The notes under the pieces: model-generated | Databases searched by the model: none | Seen by the model: only the letters and a program-made list of their open reading frames with translations | What the model was told of the DNA's origin: nothing | Program-made: the position numbers and the translations under genes | NCBI RefSeq assembly: GCF_000317695.1 | Contig: NC_019771.1 | Location: forward strand, 372,001-436,000 | From: Anabaena cylindrica PCC 7122 | GTDB taxonomy: Bacteria; Cyanobacteriota; Cyanobacteriia; Cyanobacteriales; Nostocaceae | DNA: 64,000 nt | Reading direction: 5' to 3' | Shown: positions 34,706 to 44,383 of the stretch, piece after piece | Layout: every line of letters starts with the position of its first letter | How positions within the stretch are numbered: the stretch's first letter is position 1

Positions 34706-36802
34706 GTGAGTAGATCGATGGGAGATATCAGCAGAAATATGAAAGAGATTCTTTACTTAGAAGTTCCGACAACTGACACTGCGGCTGTACGCAACTGGCT
34801 ACAGGTAGATTTTGCACCGGGGAATGGGGAAAAGTTGCTGACAGCAGATGGTTTTCGGCTGAGAAGCCCTGTTGTCTCTGTTGAGGAAGGTTTGCCGGAT
34901 GAACTTTCTGTGTTTGTCTGGTCGGTACAGCATACTACTTATCTCAAGGTGTTCCGTTGGGCTAAGAAACCCTTTACTAATGAGGCGCAAATTCTCCAAC
35001 GTTTAACCACAGAAATCCGCAGCTACTTCCCCCATAGTTATCCAGAACTACCAGAAATTGATTTCCAAAAGTCGATTTTCGCAGAGCTAGAACCTTATTA
35101 TCCCCTAACTGTCAAGTACTTTCAGAAAATGCCTAATGGAGAAAATGACCTCAAGCGTGCTTACTGGTGGGAGCAACGTTGGCGAGAAGGGGTAAGAAAT
35201 CCGCAAAAGCCTCGTCAGGTGGTATTTTCTGCGGAAAACAGGGAAGAGGAAAAGCCCAATCTCCAGTATGACCTCATTTACATTGGTGGGGCTTTAGGTT
35301 CAATTCATGCGGCTTTGATGGCTAAGTTAGGCTATAAAGTCTTGTTGGTGGAACGTTTACCTTTTGGCAGAATGAATCGGGAATGGAATATTTCCCGTGA
35401 TGAAATCCAATGTTTGGTTAATTTGGGTTTGCTGACAAATGCTGAGTTGGAAACAATTATTGCCAGGGAATACAAAGACGGATTTAATAAATTTTTTGAT
35501 GGGAATAATCCCTCTCACCTGAAAGCGCCAATTTTGCACACCCCTACCGTGCTGAATATAGCTCTAGATTCTGAAAAATTACTGCAAATATGTGGACAAA
35601 AACTACAAGCTGCGGGTGGTGATATCTGGGATGAAACAGAGTTTATCCGAGCAGATGTCAGTAATACACAAGTTATGTTGAGTGTCAAGCATTTGCCTAG
35701 TGGTAATGAAAAGCAAGTGAGTGGAAGATTGCTGATAGATGCGATGGGAACGGCTTCACCTATTGCTTGGCAATTAAATGGTGGTAGGGCTTTTGATAGT
35801 GTTTGTCCGACTGTGGGAGCAGTAATTGACAAGGGATTTGAGCCGGGAGTCTGGGATTCTGATTATGGAGATGTTCTTTATAGTCATGGAGATATTTCTA
35901 GAGGTAGACAGTTGATTTGGGAGTTATTTCCTGGGGTTGGGGAAGAACTAACGATTTATCTGTTTCATTATCATGAGGTGAATGGGAAAAATCCTGGTTC
36001 TTTGCTGGAGATGTATGAGGACTTCTTCACGATTTTGCCAGAGTATCGTCGCTGTGATATGGATAAACTGGTGTGGAAAAAGCCGACATTTGGCTATATA
36101 CCGGGGCATTTTAGTGTTAGTAGTAGCGATCGCACAATTGCTTTTGATAGATTAATCGCAATTGGTGATGCTGCCTCACTCCAATCACCTCTAATCTTCA
36201 CTGGGTTTGGTTCCCTAGTTCGCAATTTGGAGCGTTTAACCACCCTATTAAATACAGCCATCAAACATGACTTATTGAGTTTCCAACATTTAAATCAAAT
36301 TCGTGCTTATCAAAGTAACGTTGCTGTCACCTGGTTATTTTCTAAAGGCATGATGGTTCCAACAGGGAAATTTATCCCCCCCCAAAGGGTGAATTCTATG
36401 CTCAATACCTTCTTTGGCTTATTAGCAAACGAACCTCCACAAGTGGCAGATAACTTCATTAAAGATCGCTGTGATTGGTTAACCTTTAACCGTCTAGCCC
36501 TGAAAGCAGCAAGAAAAAATCCAGCATTGCTACTATGGATTTGGCAAATGGCTGGGCTTAAAGATTTGCTGAGATGGTTGGGTAATTATGTCAATTTCTG
36601 TCGTCACGCCCTAGTCAGTACTTTTTTAAGCAAATGGTTCGCTAGTTTCCTCAAGTCCAATCAATCTTGGCTAGAACCTCGTTATCCCGGACTGTGGTTA
36701 AAGTTGTTAACAATTAATTATGCAATTTCTACCGGCAAACCACTATGGCACAATCAGGTAGTCAAAGTTAACCCAAAAGCATTAACTCAAACTAGTCATT
36801 AG
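34706..36802 (+). CDS. cruA: CruA-type lycopene cyclase (FAD flavoprotein)
   Basis: The protein is 698 residues from GTG 34706; ATG at 34718 or 34739 (MKEILYLEVPT) are alternative starts without clear ribosome sites. About 185 N-terminal residues precede a Rossmann motif YIGGALG (192-198) and VLLVERLPFGRMNREWNISRDE (split: VLLVERLPFG, RMNREWNISRDE; up to 233), the hallmark of the CruA/CruP family. A second flavin motif IAIGDAASLQSP and the FTGFGS loop follow. CruA-type enzymes cyclise lycopene to carotene in some cyanobacteria and green sulfur bacteria; CruP is a shorter paralogue. Length and the N-terminal domain favour CruA. No carotenoid gene is adjacent. Confidence 0.75.
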   Translation: MSRSMGDISRNMKEILYLEVPTTDTAAVRNWLQVDFAPGNGEKLLTADGFRLRSPVVSVEEGLPDELSVFVWSVQHTTYLKVFRWAKKPFTNEAQILQRLTTEIRSYFPHSYPELPEIDFQKSIFAELEPYYPLTVKYFQKMPNGENDLKRAYWWEQRWREGVRNPQKPRQVVFSAENREEEKPNLQYDLIYIGGALGSIHAALMAKLGYKVLLVERLPFGRMNREWNISRDEIQCLVNLGLLTNAELETIIAREYKDGFNKFFDGNNPSHLKAPILHTPTVLNIALDSEKLLQICGQKLQAAGGDIWDETEFIRADVSNTQVMLSVKHLPSGNEKQVSGRLLIDAMGTASPIAWQLNGGRAFDSVCPTVGAVIDKGFEPGVWDSDYGDVLYSHGDISRGRQLIWELFPGVGEELTIYLFHYHEVNGKNPGSLLEMYEDFFTILPEYRRCDMDKLVWKKPTFGYIPGHFSVSSSDRTIAFDRLIAIGDAASLQSPLIFTGFGSLVRNLERLTTLLNTAIKHDLLSFQHLNQIRAYQSNVAVTWLFSKGMMVPTGKFIPPQRVNSMLNTFFGLLANEPPQVADNFIKDRCDWLTFNRLALKAARKNPALLLWIWQMAGLKDLLRWLGNYVNFCRHALVSTFLSKWFASFLKSNQSWLEPRYPGLWLKLLTINYAISTGKPLWHNQVVKVNPKALTQTSH

Positions 36803-36837
36803 TCAATTGAGTACCGAGTTCTGAGTTCTGATAACTC

Positions 36838-38454
36838 TTACTCTTCATCGTTGACCTTTGATTCATTACCCTTGGTGCGAAAATTTGGTAATTCTACCGA
36901 TGCTAATGACTTGCGCCCCTTGGGTGGACGCTGGGGATAAATCAACGGTGAGGGTGATTTATGATCTTGAGGATATTCACCCAACGGTTCTGGGGAAAAA
37001 TGGTGTCTTGGTAATTTCGATGTTGTAGATGGTGAGACATCTGACCAATAGTCCTCAATTTCTACAGCATTCGTTTCTTCGTGTGGAGAAGTGGGAATTA
37101 TTGATGGATCATTAGAAGCAGAAATAAGAGAATTATCCACCCCTGCACTGTAGGTAGCAGGCGGACTAATAATATCCGTCTTCAAATCTTGTTCTGTTGT
37201 AATTTTTAGTTTTTCAGCATTCTCTATTATAAATGCTAAGGTTTCCGAGATAGGTGTATCAGCTTGATCACTTTGCTCATTCTCTGCCGTTGTTAGTGGA
37301 ATTGCCGATGTAGGTGCAGAGGTGAAAAACATTTGAATCAGACTCTCCAACTGCTGGTCTATGTTGGAGGAATTAGAATTAGAAGCAGCTTCTGATGTAA
37401 TTACAGATTCATTATCTTCTAAAGAGGCAGCTATTTCTGTAGATGTGAAGGTACATTCATCATCCGACCAGTTTTCAGAAGATACAGGTATTGGCGCAGA
37501 GTAATTTTTTTCGTGTGAGCATGGCGTTAAAGGTTCCACCCAAGAACTATCAGCGTGTTGGTGTTCTACGTGTTGATGTAAACTACCACAGGTATCACTC
37601 ACAAAATCTGATTCTGCTGACCAAGGTTTAATGGGCTGTGCATTGGGGAATAGCGATCGCGCTTTTCTAGAGAATCTTGTATGTCCACCGGTTACGTCAT
37701 GGGGATGATGGGCTTTATCCTCTAGGGTGTCATGGTTAGGAACAGATGTCTCTAGACATTTTTCTAGAGCCGCCTTAAATTGTAGCGTTTGACGTTGTTG
37801 GCGCATCAGTCTAGTCCGCAACTCCCGACAAGTATTTTCTGAGTGTAATAGCTGCTGAGACTGTTCACTATAGTTAGTTTGCAACAATGAACACTGGCGT
37901 TCTAATTGAGCTAGGCGTTGCTGGCTAATTTGTAAATGTGCTTTATGAGTTTCGATGAAAATTTCTTGACTTTGAACAGTTTGTACAGCCGTTTCTAACT
38001 GTTGAAATAGGGACTCAATTTGCTCTTGTGCAGCTGAGAGTTCCTGAGTTTGTTGATTTAGCATCGAATCTGTGACACTGGAGCGCTTTTTTTGCCATTG
38101 CAAAATCTTTTCTGCTTCAGTTAATTCATGTTTTAACTGTTCTACTTGAGAGTACAAGTCATCATTAGCTGTGCTTAACTCTTGATTCAGGGTCAGTAAC
38201 TTATGAAATTCAGAGTCTACAACTGCTTGTTTCTCACTATCAGGTTCTGCAACCCAGTCTTTTTGAGTATTGACTACGGGTTCACACTGCTGTTCTGCGG
38301 ATGGGTTCAGGAGTGGTAAATTAGTCACGGCCATATTTTCATCATGGACAACTGAGTAAAAAGGACAACCCGCCAGATCTGATGATGGCGAATTTGCAGA
38401 ATTTAGGGGTTCAATCACAGTGCCGTTGTTTGAGGTGTCAGCTATATTCATCAC
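36838..38454 (-). CDS. Large coiled-coil protein of unknown function
   Basis: The 538-residue protein has a polar N-terminus, a Gln/Glu-rich coiled coil (about 75-230, LNQELSTANDDLYSQVEQL, split: LNQELSTANDD, LYSQVEQL), then a motif RFSRKARSLFPNAQPIKPW near 260, and a long Ser/Thr/Pro-rich disordered C-terminal half ending in a basic RPPKGRKSLASVELPNF block. No catalytic motif or membrane segment is seen. It may be a scaffold or cytoskeletal adaptor; this is only a guess from composition. It is convergent with the cyclase gene, 35 bases away. Confidence 0.75.
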   Translation of the reverse strand: MMNIADTSNNGTVIEPLNSANSPSSDLAGCPFYSVVHDENMAVTNLPLLNPSAEQQCEPVVNTQKDWVAEPDSEKQAVVDSEFHKLLTLNQELSTANDDLYSQVEQLKHELTEAEKILQWQKKRSSVTDSMLNQQTQELSAAQEQIESLFQQLETAVQTVQSQEIFIETHKAHLQISQQRLAQLERQCSLLQTNYSEQSQQLLHSENTCRELRTRLMRQQRQTLQFKAALEKCLETSVPNHDTLEDKAHHPHDVTGGHTRFSRKARSLFPNAQPIKPWSAESDFVSDTCGSLHQHVEHQHADSSWVEPLTPCSHEKNYSAPIPVSSENWSDDECTFTSTEIAASLEDNESVITSEAASNSNSSNIDQQLESLIQMFFTSAPTSAIPLTTAENEQSDQADTPISETLAFIIENAEKLKITTEQDLKTDIISPPATYSAGVDNSLISASNDPSIIPTSPHEETNAVEIEDYWSDVSPSTTSKLPRHHFSPEPLGEYPQDHKSPSPLIYPQRPPKGRKSLASVELPNFRTKGNESKVNDEE

Positions 38455-39201
38455 TCTTGACCCACCTGCTTAAAAGTATTCAGTAGTGTTTATGACAACA
38501 GTGCTGATCAACTGCGTTAAATTCAGGATTTCCTCTAGAAGCCAAGTTTAACTCTCTTTCAGCATAAGTGGCTAGTACTATCAGGTAGCTAGGCTATGGG
38601 CAAAAGCCAGAAAGCTTTAATGCTCATAGAATTGAATTTTTTTGTCTATTTTTAACTGTCTAGTTATTTTTACCTGACTGTATGTACTAGTCATGAGAGA
38701 GTATCCTAAATTGTGCATTTAAAATTGATGCTGATAACGCCGTTATAACATTGTCAGTTTCTTGTGCGTCAACTTTCTGTATGATGTAGTCTTTTTCTCC
38801 CCAAGTGGTAGAGGGTGTGAACCTACTTGACGTTCGTTAAAAGTTATATTAATTTGCTAAAAATTATTATGCCCCCAGCCCTATCCACTCAGATACTACA
38901 ATTAGGTAGAGAGAGGCAGAGATTTTCTAGATTTATAGTATTAAATTTTACATTAAAAAATAGGAGTCAGGAGTCAAAAGAGGCAGGGGAGCGGGGAGCA
39001 GGGATCAGGGGGGAGAATTGGAAGGAGCTTGTACTCCGACCAATCGAGAACGCCCTAGAAGGGCGGGGCTTGATACCCATGTTCCGCTCCGCTTCACGGC
39101 TTCGGGACAGGGATTGCTCCCCCTGCTCCCTGCCCCCTGCCCCTCCGCCTCTTCGGTCTGGAGAAAAAATTAATTTTCCTCTCCTGCACCCCATGTCTTG
39201 A
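38455..39201. other. Long intergenic region with a GC-rich repeat
   Basis: The first 370 bases are AT-rich and likely hold the promoter of the coiled-coil gene. From about 38980 to 39160 lies a GC-rich element whose GGGGAGCAGGG-type left side and CCCTGCTCCCTG-type right side are inverted. A 124-codon open frame over it is a by-product of the repeat. Confidence 0.6.
38975..39165. repeat. GC-rich inverted-repeat element
   Basis: GGCAGGGGAGCGGGGAGCAGGG (two parts: GGCAGGGGAGC, GGGGAGCAGGG) on the left faces CCCCCTGCTCCCTGCC on the right. The middle carries a CGCCCTAGAAGGGCG hairpin and CGCTCCGCTTCACGGCTTC. Base composition differs sharply from its AT-rich surroundings. Confidence 0.6.
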
Positions 39202-40707
39202 TCAAGGTAGCCAGTGGGGATGAAAACCTACTAACGGTAGTTGTTCTGGCTTGATTTCGATGTTCTCTACATCAGTTATTGGTAGCAGAGGCATTAACCA
39301 CAGACTACTAGTAGCAATCGGTTCTCCATCATCAGTTTTTAAAGTGTTGGCAGATAAAGAAGTTTGTGGCGTACTATTTTGCATTGGTACTACTTGGTCG
39401 AACAATATACCCAAACCGTCAGGTGCTAAACTCATTTGCACATTTCGTTGGGCTGGTGGCAGCATTAATAGTGGTTTCTGCTGCTCAGTTTTCAGATTAA
39501 TTGCTACTAAATAAGGCTGTTCTATGTATTGTTCTTGTGATACTAGCTGTGTGAGCAAGCAGTAGAGAGTGGGTGAGGCAGGATCAAAATCACAACCGAG
39601 AATTGAGCCTGTTGTTTTTAATAATTGTTTCTGTACACCTTGATTGGTGACTAGGAATAAATCTCGTGTATAGTCAGTATTAAATTTGACCATTACAGCT
39701 TGTGAACCATCCTTGGAGAAAGCTTGCACTAATCCAAATTGTGGTAAAAAATCTAGTGGTTTAGTGGCATCTCCTTCGAGAGATAAAATTGCTGTTCCTT
39801 GTCCTTGGGCAACTGCTACAGCTTTACTATCTGGTGTGATGATAAAGTCTCCACCAGGTTGGCTTTCCAAGCGTTTTGGAGTAGGTCGGTTTCCATAATT
39901 ATCGGTGGTTGCTGGAAGATACCACAGGCCAAAATCTCCTGGATTATCTCTTTTGCCTCGTTGAACAATTATTGTTTGTCCATCAGAGGATAAATCAAAT
40001 TTCAGGTTTTGATAGTCTTTATTATCTAAAATTAGGTCAAGTTTACCTGCTGGTTCTGGTTGTGCATCAATTTTGCTGGTAATGCCTGTTGTAACTGTAT
40101 ATAGTTGGGCTGAGAGTAAGTCTGGATTCTTGGAAGGACGTGCAGAGAATAATATTTTTTCTCCATTGGGAAATGGCTCGAAATCCATGACAATTATGTC
40201 TGGGGGGGTAAGTACTTTCTTTTGCTCTTGAGTTAGGTTGTAGAGTACTAACTTTCCTTGTTCTTGTTGATTCGCGCCTATGTAAAGTAAGGCACGATTG
40301 CGAGTACTAAAATTTCCTGTAAAAGGCTGAATTTCTCTCTTTTTTCCTTCTGCTTCTGAGAATTTATCTCTGGCTCCTTGCAATGAAATTTTATAATTTG
40401 TGCCGTAGGGTGCTGGTGTTATGAGTGTGTAAACCATCCGTCTTCCTGCCCAACTGATTTTACCTGCTAGAGGTGGATCAATTTTTAAATTATCCTCTAC
40501 GCTTTTGGTGTCCATTGGACGGCTAAAAGTCAGGTTAAATGAGATATCTTCTGCACCAATTTGTTGATTTTGCCAGTTAAAATTCCTAACCGTGGGCTTA
40601 ACTGCGTCACCTTGTAAGATGACGAACCCAATCAGCAAACTTAAGAGGAGCATGAGAGCGATCGCTATTCGATCTAGTGGTTGAATAAATTTATATGATT
40701 TAGTCAT
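39202..40707 (-). CDS. Membrane-anchored Ig-like / beta-propeller protein
   Basis: The 501-residue protein has a single N-terminal membrane segment (about 13-32), then an SbsA-type Ig-like domain (about 38-135: FNLTFSRPMDTKSVEDNLKI, split: FNLTFSRPMDT, KSVEDNLKI), then TolB/WD40-like propeller strands (FEPFPNGEKILFSARP, KFDLSSDGQTIIVQRG, DGSQAVMVKFN, LAPDGLGILF). It should face the periplasm. It is the last gene of a probable three-gene operon after the YcgQ- and YcgR-like proteins, only 45 bases from the former, so it may be an accessory of that permease. Function unknown. Confidence 0.82.
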   Translation of the reverse strand: MTKSYKFIQPLDRIAIALMLLLSLLIGFVILQGDAVKPTVRNFNWQNQQIGAEDISFNLTFSRPMDTKSVEDNLKIDPPLAGKISWAGRRMVYTLITPAPYGTNYKISLQGARDKFSEAEGKKREIQPFTGNFSTRNRALLYIGANQQEQGKLVLYNLTQEQKKVLTPPDIIVMDFEPFPNGEKILFSARPSKNPDLLSAQLYTVTTGITSKIDAQPEPAGKLDLILDNKDYQNLKFDLSSDGQTIIVQRGKRDNPGDFGLWYLPATTDNYGNRPTPKRLESQPGGDFIITPDSKAVAVAQGQGTAILSLEGDATKPLDFLPQFGLVQAFSKDGSQAVMVKFNTDYTRDLFLVTNQGVQKQLLKTTGSILGCDFDPASPTLYCLLTQLVSQEQYIEQPYLVAINLKTEQQKPLLMLPPAQRNVQMSLAPDGLGILFDQVVPMQNSTPQTSLSANTLKTDDGEPIATSSLWLMPLLPITDVENIEIKPEQLPLVGFHPHWLP

Positions 40708-40752
40708 TAGTCATTGGTGAATAATTATTCTCTGTCACCTGTCACCTATTCC

Positions 40753-41532
40753 CTAATAACTATAAGGATTTTCAGGTTGGGGAATTTTTTTGAGGGAGGT
40801 AGCCTTGATAGTAAGTTGGCGTTTATTGGCTACATTTTCTGTGATCATTTGTCCCTCTACTTCTAGCCACACATCTGGGGGATACTGATCACGATTATCT
40901 GGAAGTTTAACAGGTAAGCCTGCGGGATAGACATCTGCGGCACAACAAGTGATCACAAATTTTGCTAATAACAACAAGTCTTTATCTAATTCTGGGGGAT
41001 GGATCACAAATCCCTGGACTTTAACTTTTTGTCCTGTGTATGCGTCTGGTTCTGGATAGACATTGAGAATGCGTACCCAATCTATGAGCGATCGCTCTTC
41101 TGGCTGCACAGTAGCGCGAAAGGATTGGGGTTGGGAGCGTGTGGCCCCAAGTATCTCTGTTACACCCCGATCAAGTGCTGTTTGACTAGTAAAAACACGA
41201 GGAGTAATTATAAATCCTAAAATAGCTGTGGTTAGCAGCAAACCACTACCCCAACCAGGGGGAAATAAATTTATATGCTGATCGTTATTAGCAGGTGCTT
41301 CATAACGACGACGGCGTTTCCAAAGTTGTTTTCCCTTGAAAAACCCCACAATTAGTAAACCGACAGCACCCATAATTACTAACCAAAAGTAATCAGGGTG
41401 AATCAATAAATTTAGTTTACTTGTGAGCCAATATTTCAGCATTAATATTCCCCAAGCTGTAATTGCTAGTACATCTAGCCAGGGGATCAACTGATTTGGG
41501 ATTTTGGGTTTTTGATTTTGGATTGAAGCCAT
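40753..41532 (-). CDS. TIGR03943 / YcgQ-type permease partner
   Basis: The 259-residue protein has three or four membrane segments (about 18-38, 48-66, 97-113), a basic cytoplasmic loop with RRRRYEAPANN (73-83), and a conserved C-terminal soluble part with GFVIHPPE and ITCCAAD (196-200) typical of the TIGR03943/DUF1980 family. This family is encoded next to YcgR-type permeases, as here, and the pair is suspected to transport a metal or oxyanion. The CC pair could bind a metal. Function is inferred from pairing only. Confidence 0.85.
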   Translation of the reverse strand: MASIQNQKPKIPNQLIPWLDVLAITAWGILMLKYWLTSKLNLLIHPDYFWLVIMGAVGLLIVGFFKGKQLWKRRRRYEAPANNDQHINLFPPGWGSGLLLTTAILGFIITPRVFTSQTALDRGVTEILGATRSQPQSFRATVQPEERSLIDWVRILNVYPEPDAYTGQKVKVQGFVIHPPELDKDLLLLAKFVITCCAADVYPAGLPVKLPDNRDQYPPDVWLEVEGQMITENVANKRQLTIKATSLKKIPQPENPYSY

Positions 41533-41695
41533 TATTTATTAGTTATTTTTTTAACGAAATACAAAGAGCAAATACAGCAGATTGCAGATTTTAGAAGCGA
41601 ATTTCACTTTGTACCAAGAGAATTTTACTACTGGATGGGTGTATTGCAATACGCTCTTTCTGATCGCTGACTGCTGGTATCACTAATGAAAAACC

Positions 41696-42754
41696 TTACA
41701 TAACGTGCAGATTCAAAAGTAAAGTCAAGAAAAATGTCAATAGTCCGGCTAAAGCGAATAGATAAAATAAAGCTCTAGGTTTGAAAATTGATAACATCAA
41801 ACCAACACCTTTGATGTCAATCATGGGGCCAAATACCAAAAATGCTAATAAAGAACCACTGGTAAAACTTGAAGCAAAAGATAGTGCAAAAAAAGCATCG
41901 ACTGTAGAACAGATTGATACTACTGCTGCTAAAACCAACATGGCCAGGATTGAGGTGATTGGCCCAGCACCTAAACTGAGGATGAGTTCACGAGGTGCTA
42001 GAACTTGAATAGAAGCAGCAATAGCGCTTCCTACTACCATCACGCCCCCTAATTCTCGTAATTCTTGGACTATGTTATCCAATACTAGACGAAGTTTATC
42101 TGCAAGAGGTTTATTGACGCTAGAAGTTGAAAGAGTTGTCTGGATTAAATTATCACTGATCCTAGTGGATATACCTGCTTTACCGCCCAGAATATAAGTT
42201 CCTGATTGCAAAAGGCTATTAGTAGTTGCTTCTGCTGGTGCTTGGTAACGCCTTCCCTTGCGTTTAACGTCTTTGTTAGCAGGTGGATTATATTTCAGAT
42301 AGCGAGCGATAGTCGGTTGAACAAAAGGACTTAAGTCTTGCTGAAAACTGAAAATAAAACCGATCATAGTAGCGATCGCTAAAGACAATACAACTCTTAA
42401 CACTACTATTTCTGGTTGATCTCGAAATGCTGTCCAAGTTGCCCAAATCACAATTGGGTTAATTGTCGGCGCTGCTAGTAAAAAGCCAATTGCTACGGGT
42501 GTGGGTACTCCCTGCATTAATAACCGCCGTGCAACCGGCACATTACCACACTCACACACCGGAAATAAAAAGCCAATCATGCTGCCTACTAAAGCCCCCA
42601 ACAGAGGATTTGTCGGCATTTTCTCTACTAATTTGCGCTCATCAATAAAAAACAGCAGAAAACTGGAGAATAACACTCCCAGCAGCAAAAAAGGCATCGC
42701 CTCGACTAGCAGACTTAGAAATAGCGTAAAACCGTTGTTCAGTTGATTCATCAT
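41696..42754 (-). CDS. YcgR-type permease (DUF318 / ArsP-like)
   Basis: The 352-residue integral membrane protein has two bundles of hydrophobic helices separated by a cytoplasmic loop (about 150-200). The CECGNVPVARR motif (67-77), PTPVAIGFLLAAPTINPIV, and the repeat-like C-terminal FLVFGPMIDIKG are the signature of this permease family (PF03773). Family members related to ArsP export organoarsenicals, but YcgR-type proteins lack a proven substrate. The loop carries KGRRYQAPAEA, similar to RRRRYEAPANN of the partner encoded downstream. First gene of the operon; ATG 42754 with a second ATG directly after it. Confidence 0.88.
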   Translation of the reverse strand: MMNQLNNGFTLFLSLLVEAMPFLLLGVLFSSFLLFFIDERKLVEKMPTNPLLGALVGSMIGFLFPVCECGNVPVARRLLMQGVPTPVAIGFLLAAPTINPIVIWATWTAFRDQPEIVVLRVVLSLAIATMIGFIFSFQQDLSPFVQPTIARYLKYNPPANKDVKRKGRRYQAPAEATTNSLLQSGTYILGGKAGISTRISDNLIQTTLSTSSVNKPLADKLRLVLDNIVQELRELGGVMVVGSAIAASIQVLAPRELILSLGAGPITSILAMLVLAAVVSICSTVDAFFALSFASSFTSGSLLAFLVFGPMIDIKGVGLMLSIFKPRALFYLFALAGLLTFFLTLLLNLHVM

Positions 42755-42979
42755 GCGTCGCAGTCAAAAGCGGTTTTGAGTTTTAGGGTTATGCCTAGTC
42801 ATTTTATCGAAATGGGGATCAAATGGGGATCAAAGGCAGAACTAGAAAAGTAAACAATCATTATACTCAGTCATTCAGGCATATTGGGGTTATTTAAGCA
42901 ATTCGTGATAGTATATACAAGAGATTGATCTTGATATTTAGTTATTTTTTCACAACAAAAATACTAAAAAGCAAGACTA

Positions 42980-43182
42980 TTAGGACTTACGCATTGACAG
43001 AACAGAGTAAATATGGAGTATAGTTTCAGTCTCTTGTAGGGTGCGTCAGAATCAATAATTTAGCACAATTAACAGATTTTCTACATCTGACACACCTTAC
43101 TAATATGCTGTCTCAAAAGCCTGCAATCACCAATCCTCGTTAATTCATATCATGTCTAATTTGTATAGTGCGTAAGTCCTAA
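42980..43182. repeat. 203-bp element with perfect TTAGGACTTACGCA ends
   Basis: TTAGGACTTACGCA (42980-42993) and TGCGTAAGTCCTAA (43169-43182) are exact inverted repeats. The core contains GTAGGGTGCGTCAGA and TCTGACACACCTTAC arms of another common repeat, suggesting nesting of one element in another. Confidence 0.85.
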
Positions 43183-43344
43183 CTATTATAGATAAATTTT
43201 GATAAAAACACTGGCTGCTACTACGAGTAATATGATAATAACACGGTAAGTATAAGCATTTTATTCTCCCATAATAACTCCTGAAATATCTAATTCATTA
43301 GCATTTTGCATATTTTCACAGGTTCTTCATACTCCAATACCTAA

Positions 43345-43396
43345 GTAAACAGTATTTTCCGCATTTTAATATTTACTGGATAATACTGTTATTTAC
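43345..43396. promoter_or_regulatory. Inverted repeat upstream of the PEP-CTERM gene
   Basis: GTAAACAGTATT and AATACTGTTATTTAC face each other across 25 bases, with one 3-base gap in the arms, 174 bases before the gene. It could be an operator or an RNA hairpin; nothing more can be said. Confidence 0.3.
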
Positions 43397-43569
43397 CTTG
43401 AAACCCACATTAATAAACGAAATAATTCATGTTTTGCGGTAATAATTGACTTAAAAAAAATATACCAGCATATTTTCGGGTTACAAATTCTCAGTTTTCC
43501 GAGATAGTTGAAGTTAATTGCCAAATAAAAAGCAAAAAACGCCAACTTATATAAATCTGGGAAAATTTG

Positions 43570-44373
43570 ATGAAAATTAAAAGTGCATTTATCTCTATAG
43601 GCTTGCTTTTCGGTGCTGTGTTATCTGGTGCTAACTCTGCTGAAGCTGCAAATTTTACCAGCAATGTCACGCAGACTAATGCTAAAAGTAATGTCATTCT
43701 AAACTCCATTACTCAAAATGGAAAAACATTTGATAACTTCTCTTACGTCAACAAGGCTATTATTAAGTACAATACACCCAAAAACACTACAAACTCTAAC
43801 AGTGGTGCAGCTAGTACTGATAAAGGTGATAATGCAACCTCACCATTAGCAACAGCCGAAGACCCTACAGGTAATGCCATTGCAGCTTTTTTGGGTAATA
43901 ACAACTTAAATAACATCATTGACACAGAAGATGATGGTTATTTCACTATTGATGTTTTCTTTGATAGCAAAATTTTCAAAGATAAATTAGGGTTGGATAA
44001 TCTGTTCTTTTGGGAACGTGGTCAGAATAGTACATTAGGTATTCAAGCATTGGATAAGTCTGGAAATTTAATCGGTAGTTTCAAACAACTTACAGAAACA
44101 AAAAAATCCACTAACTATGCTGGCTTCCAAATTGACACCAAAGAAATTGGGGAAAGTCAAAATGTAGGTTCTTGGGGTATGAGTCTCCAAGATTTGGGAG
44201 TGACTGAATTAAGTGGTTTGAGATTAACATCTCAAGGAAAAAGCTATAGTGGCCCTGATTTTAAGGTAATAGCTAGAAAATCTGTACCTGAGCCAACAAC
44301 CATACTTGGGTTAGGTGCAGTTGCTGGACTCGCTTTATTACGCCGTCGCCAGTTGAAACAGAGTTCTATTTAA
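43570..44373 (+). CDS. PEP-CTERM surface protein (exosortase substrate)
   Basis: The 267-residue protein has a signal peptide (MKIKSAFISIGLLFGAVLSG, ending near ANSAEA), a beta-rich body of about 210 residues with an Asn/Thr-rich stretch, and a C-terminal sorting signal VPEPTTILGLG, hydrophobic helix, then LLRRRQ. Such proteins are processed by exosortase and reach the outer surface. I recall a similar cyanobacterial exosortase-dependent family (XDP-type), but cannot confirm membership. ATG 43570 follows a TTG; GGGA lies upstream. It is convergent with the GH57 gene, with only 10 bases between the stops. Confidence 0.87.
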   Translation: MKIKSAFISIGLLFGAVLSGANSAEAANFTSNVTQTNAKSNVILNSITQNGKTFDNFSYVNKAIIKYNTPKNTTNSNSGAASTDKGDNATSPLATAEDPTGNAIAAFLGNNNLNNIIDTEDDGYFTIDVFFDSKIFKDKLGLDNLFFWERGQNSTLGIQALDKSGNLIGSFKQLTETKKSTNYAGFQIDTKEIGESQNVGSWGMSLQDLGVTELSGLRLTSQGKSYSGPDFKVIARKSVPEPTTILGLGAVAGLALLRRRQLKQSSI

Positions 44374-44383
44374 TCGGTTGGTG

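Larger units (their letters stand above)
42755..43569. other. Long intergenic region upstream of the permease operon and PEP-CTERM gene
   Basis: It lies between divergent genes and contains a 203-bp element (42980-43182) and an inverted repeat at 43345-43396. An AAATGGGGATC direct repeat sits near 42809. No gene supported. Confidence 0.55.

Noticed and set aside
38827..39201. 124-codon open frame
   Set aside because: It is produced by the GC-rich inverted repeat; the residues are low-complexity Arg/Pro/Ser.
42809..42880. Possible Zur/Fur box upstream of the permease operon
   Set aside because: An AATCATTATA stretch near 42856 is only half of a cyanobacterial Zur-like palindrome.
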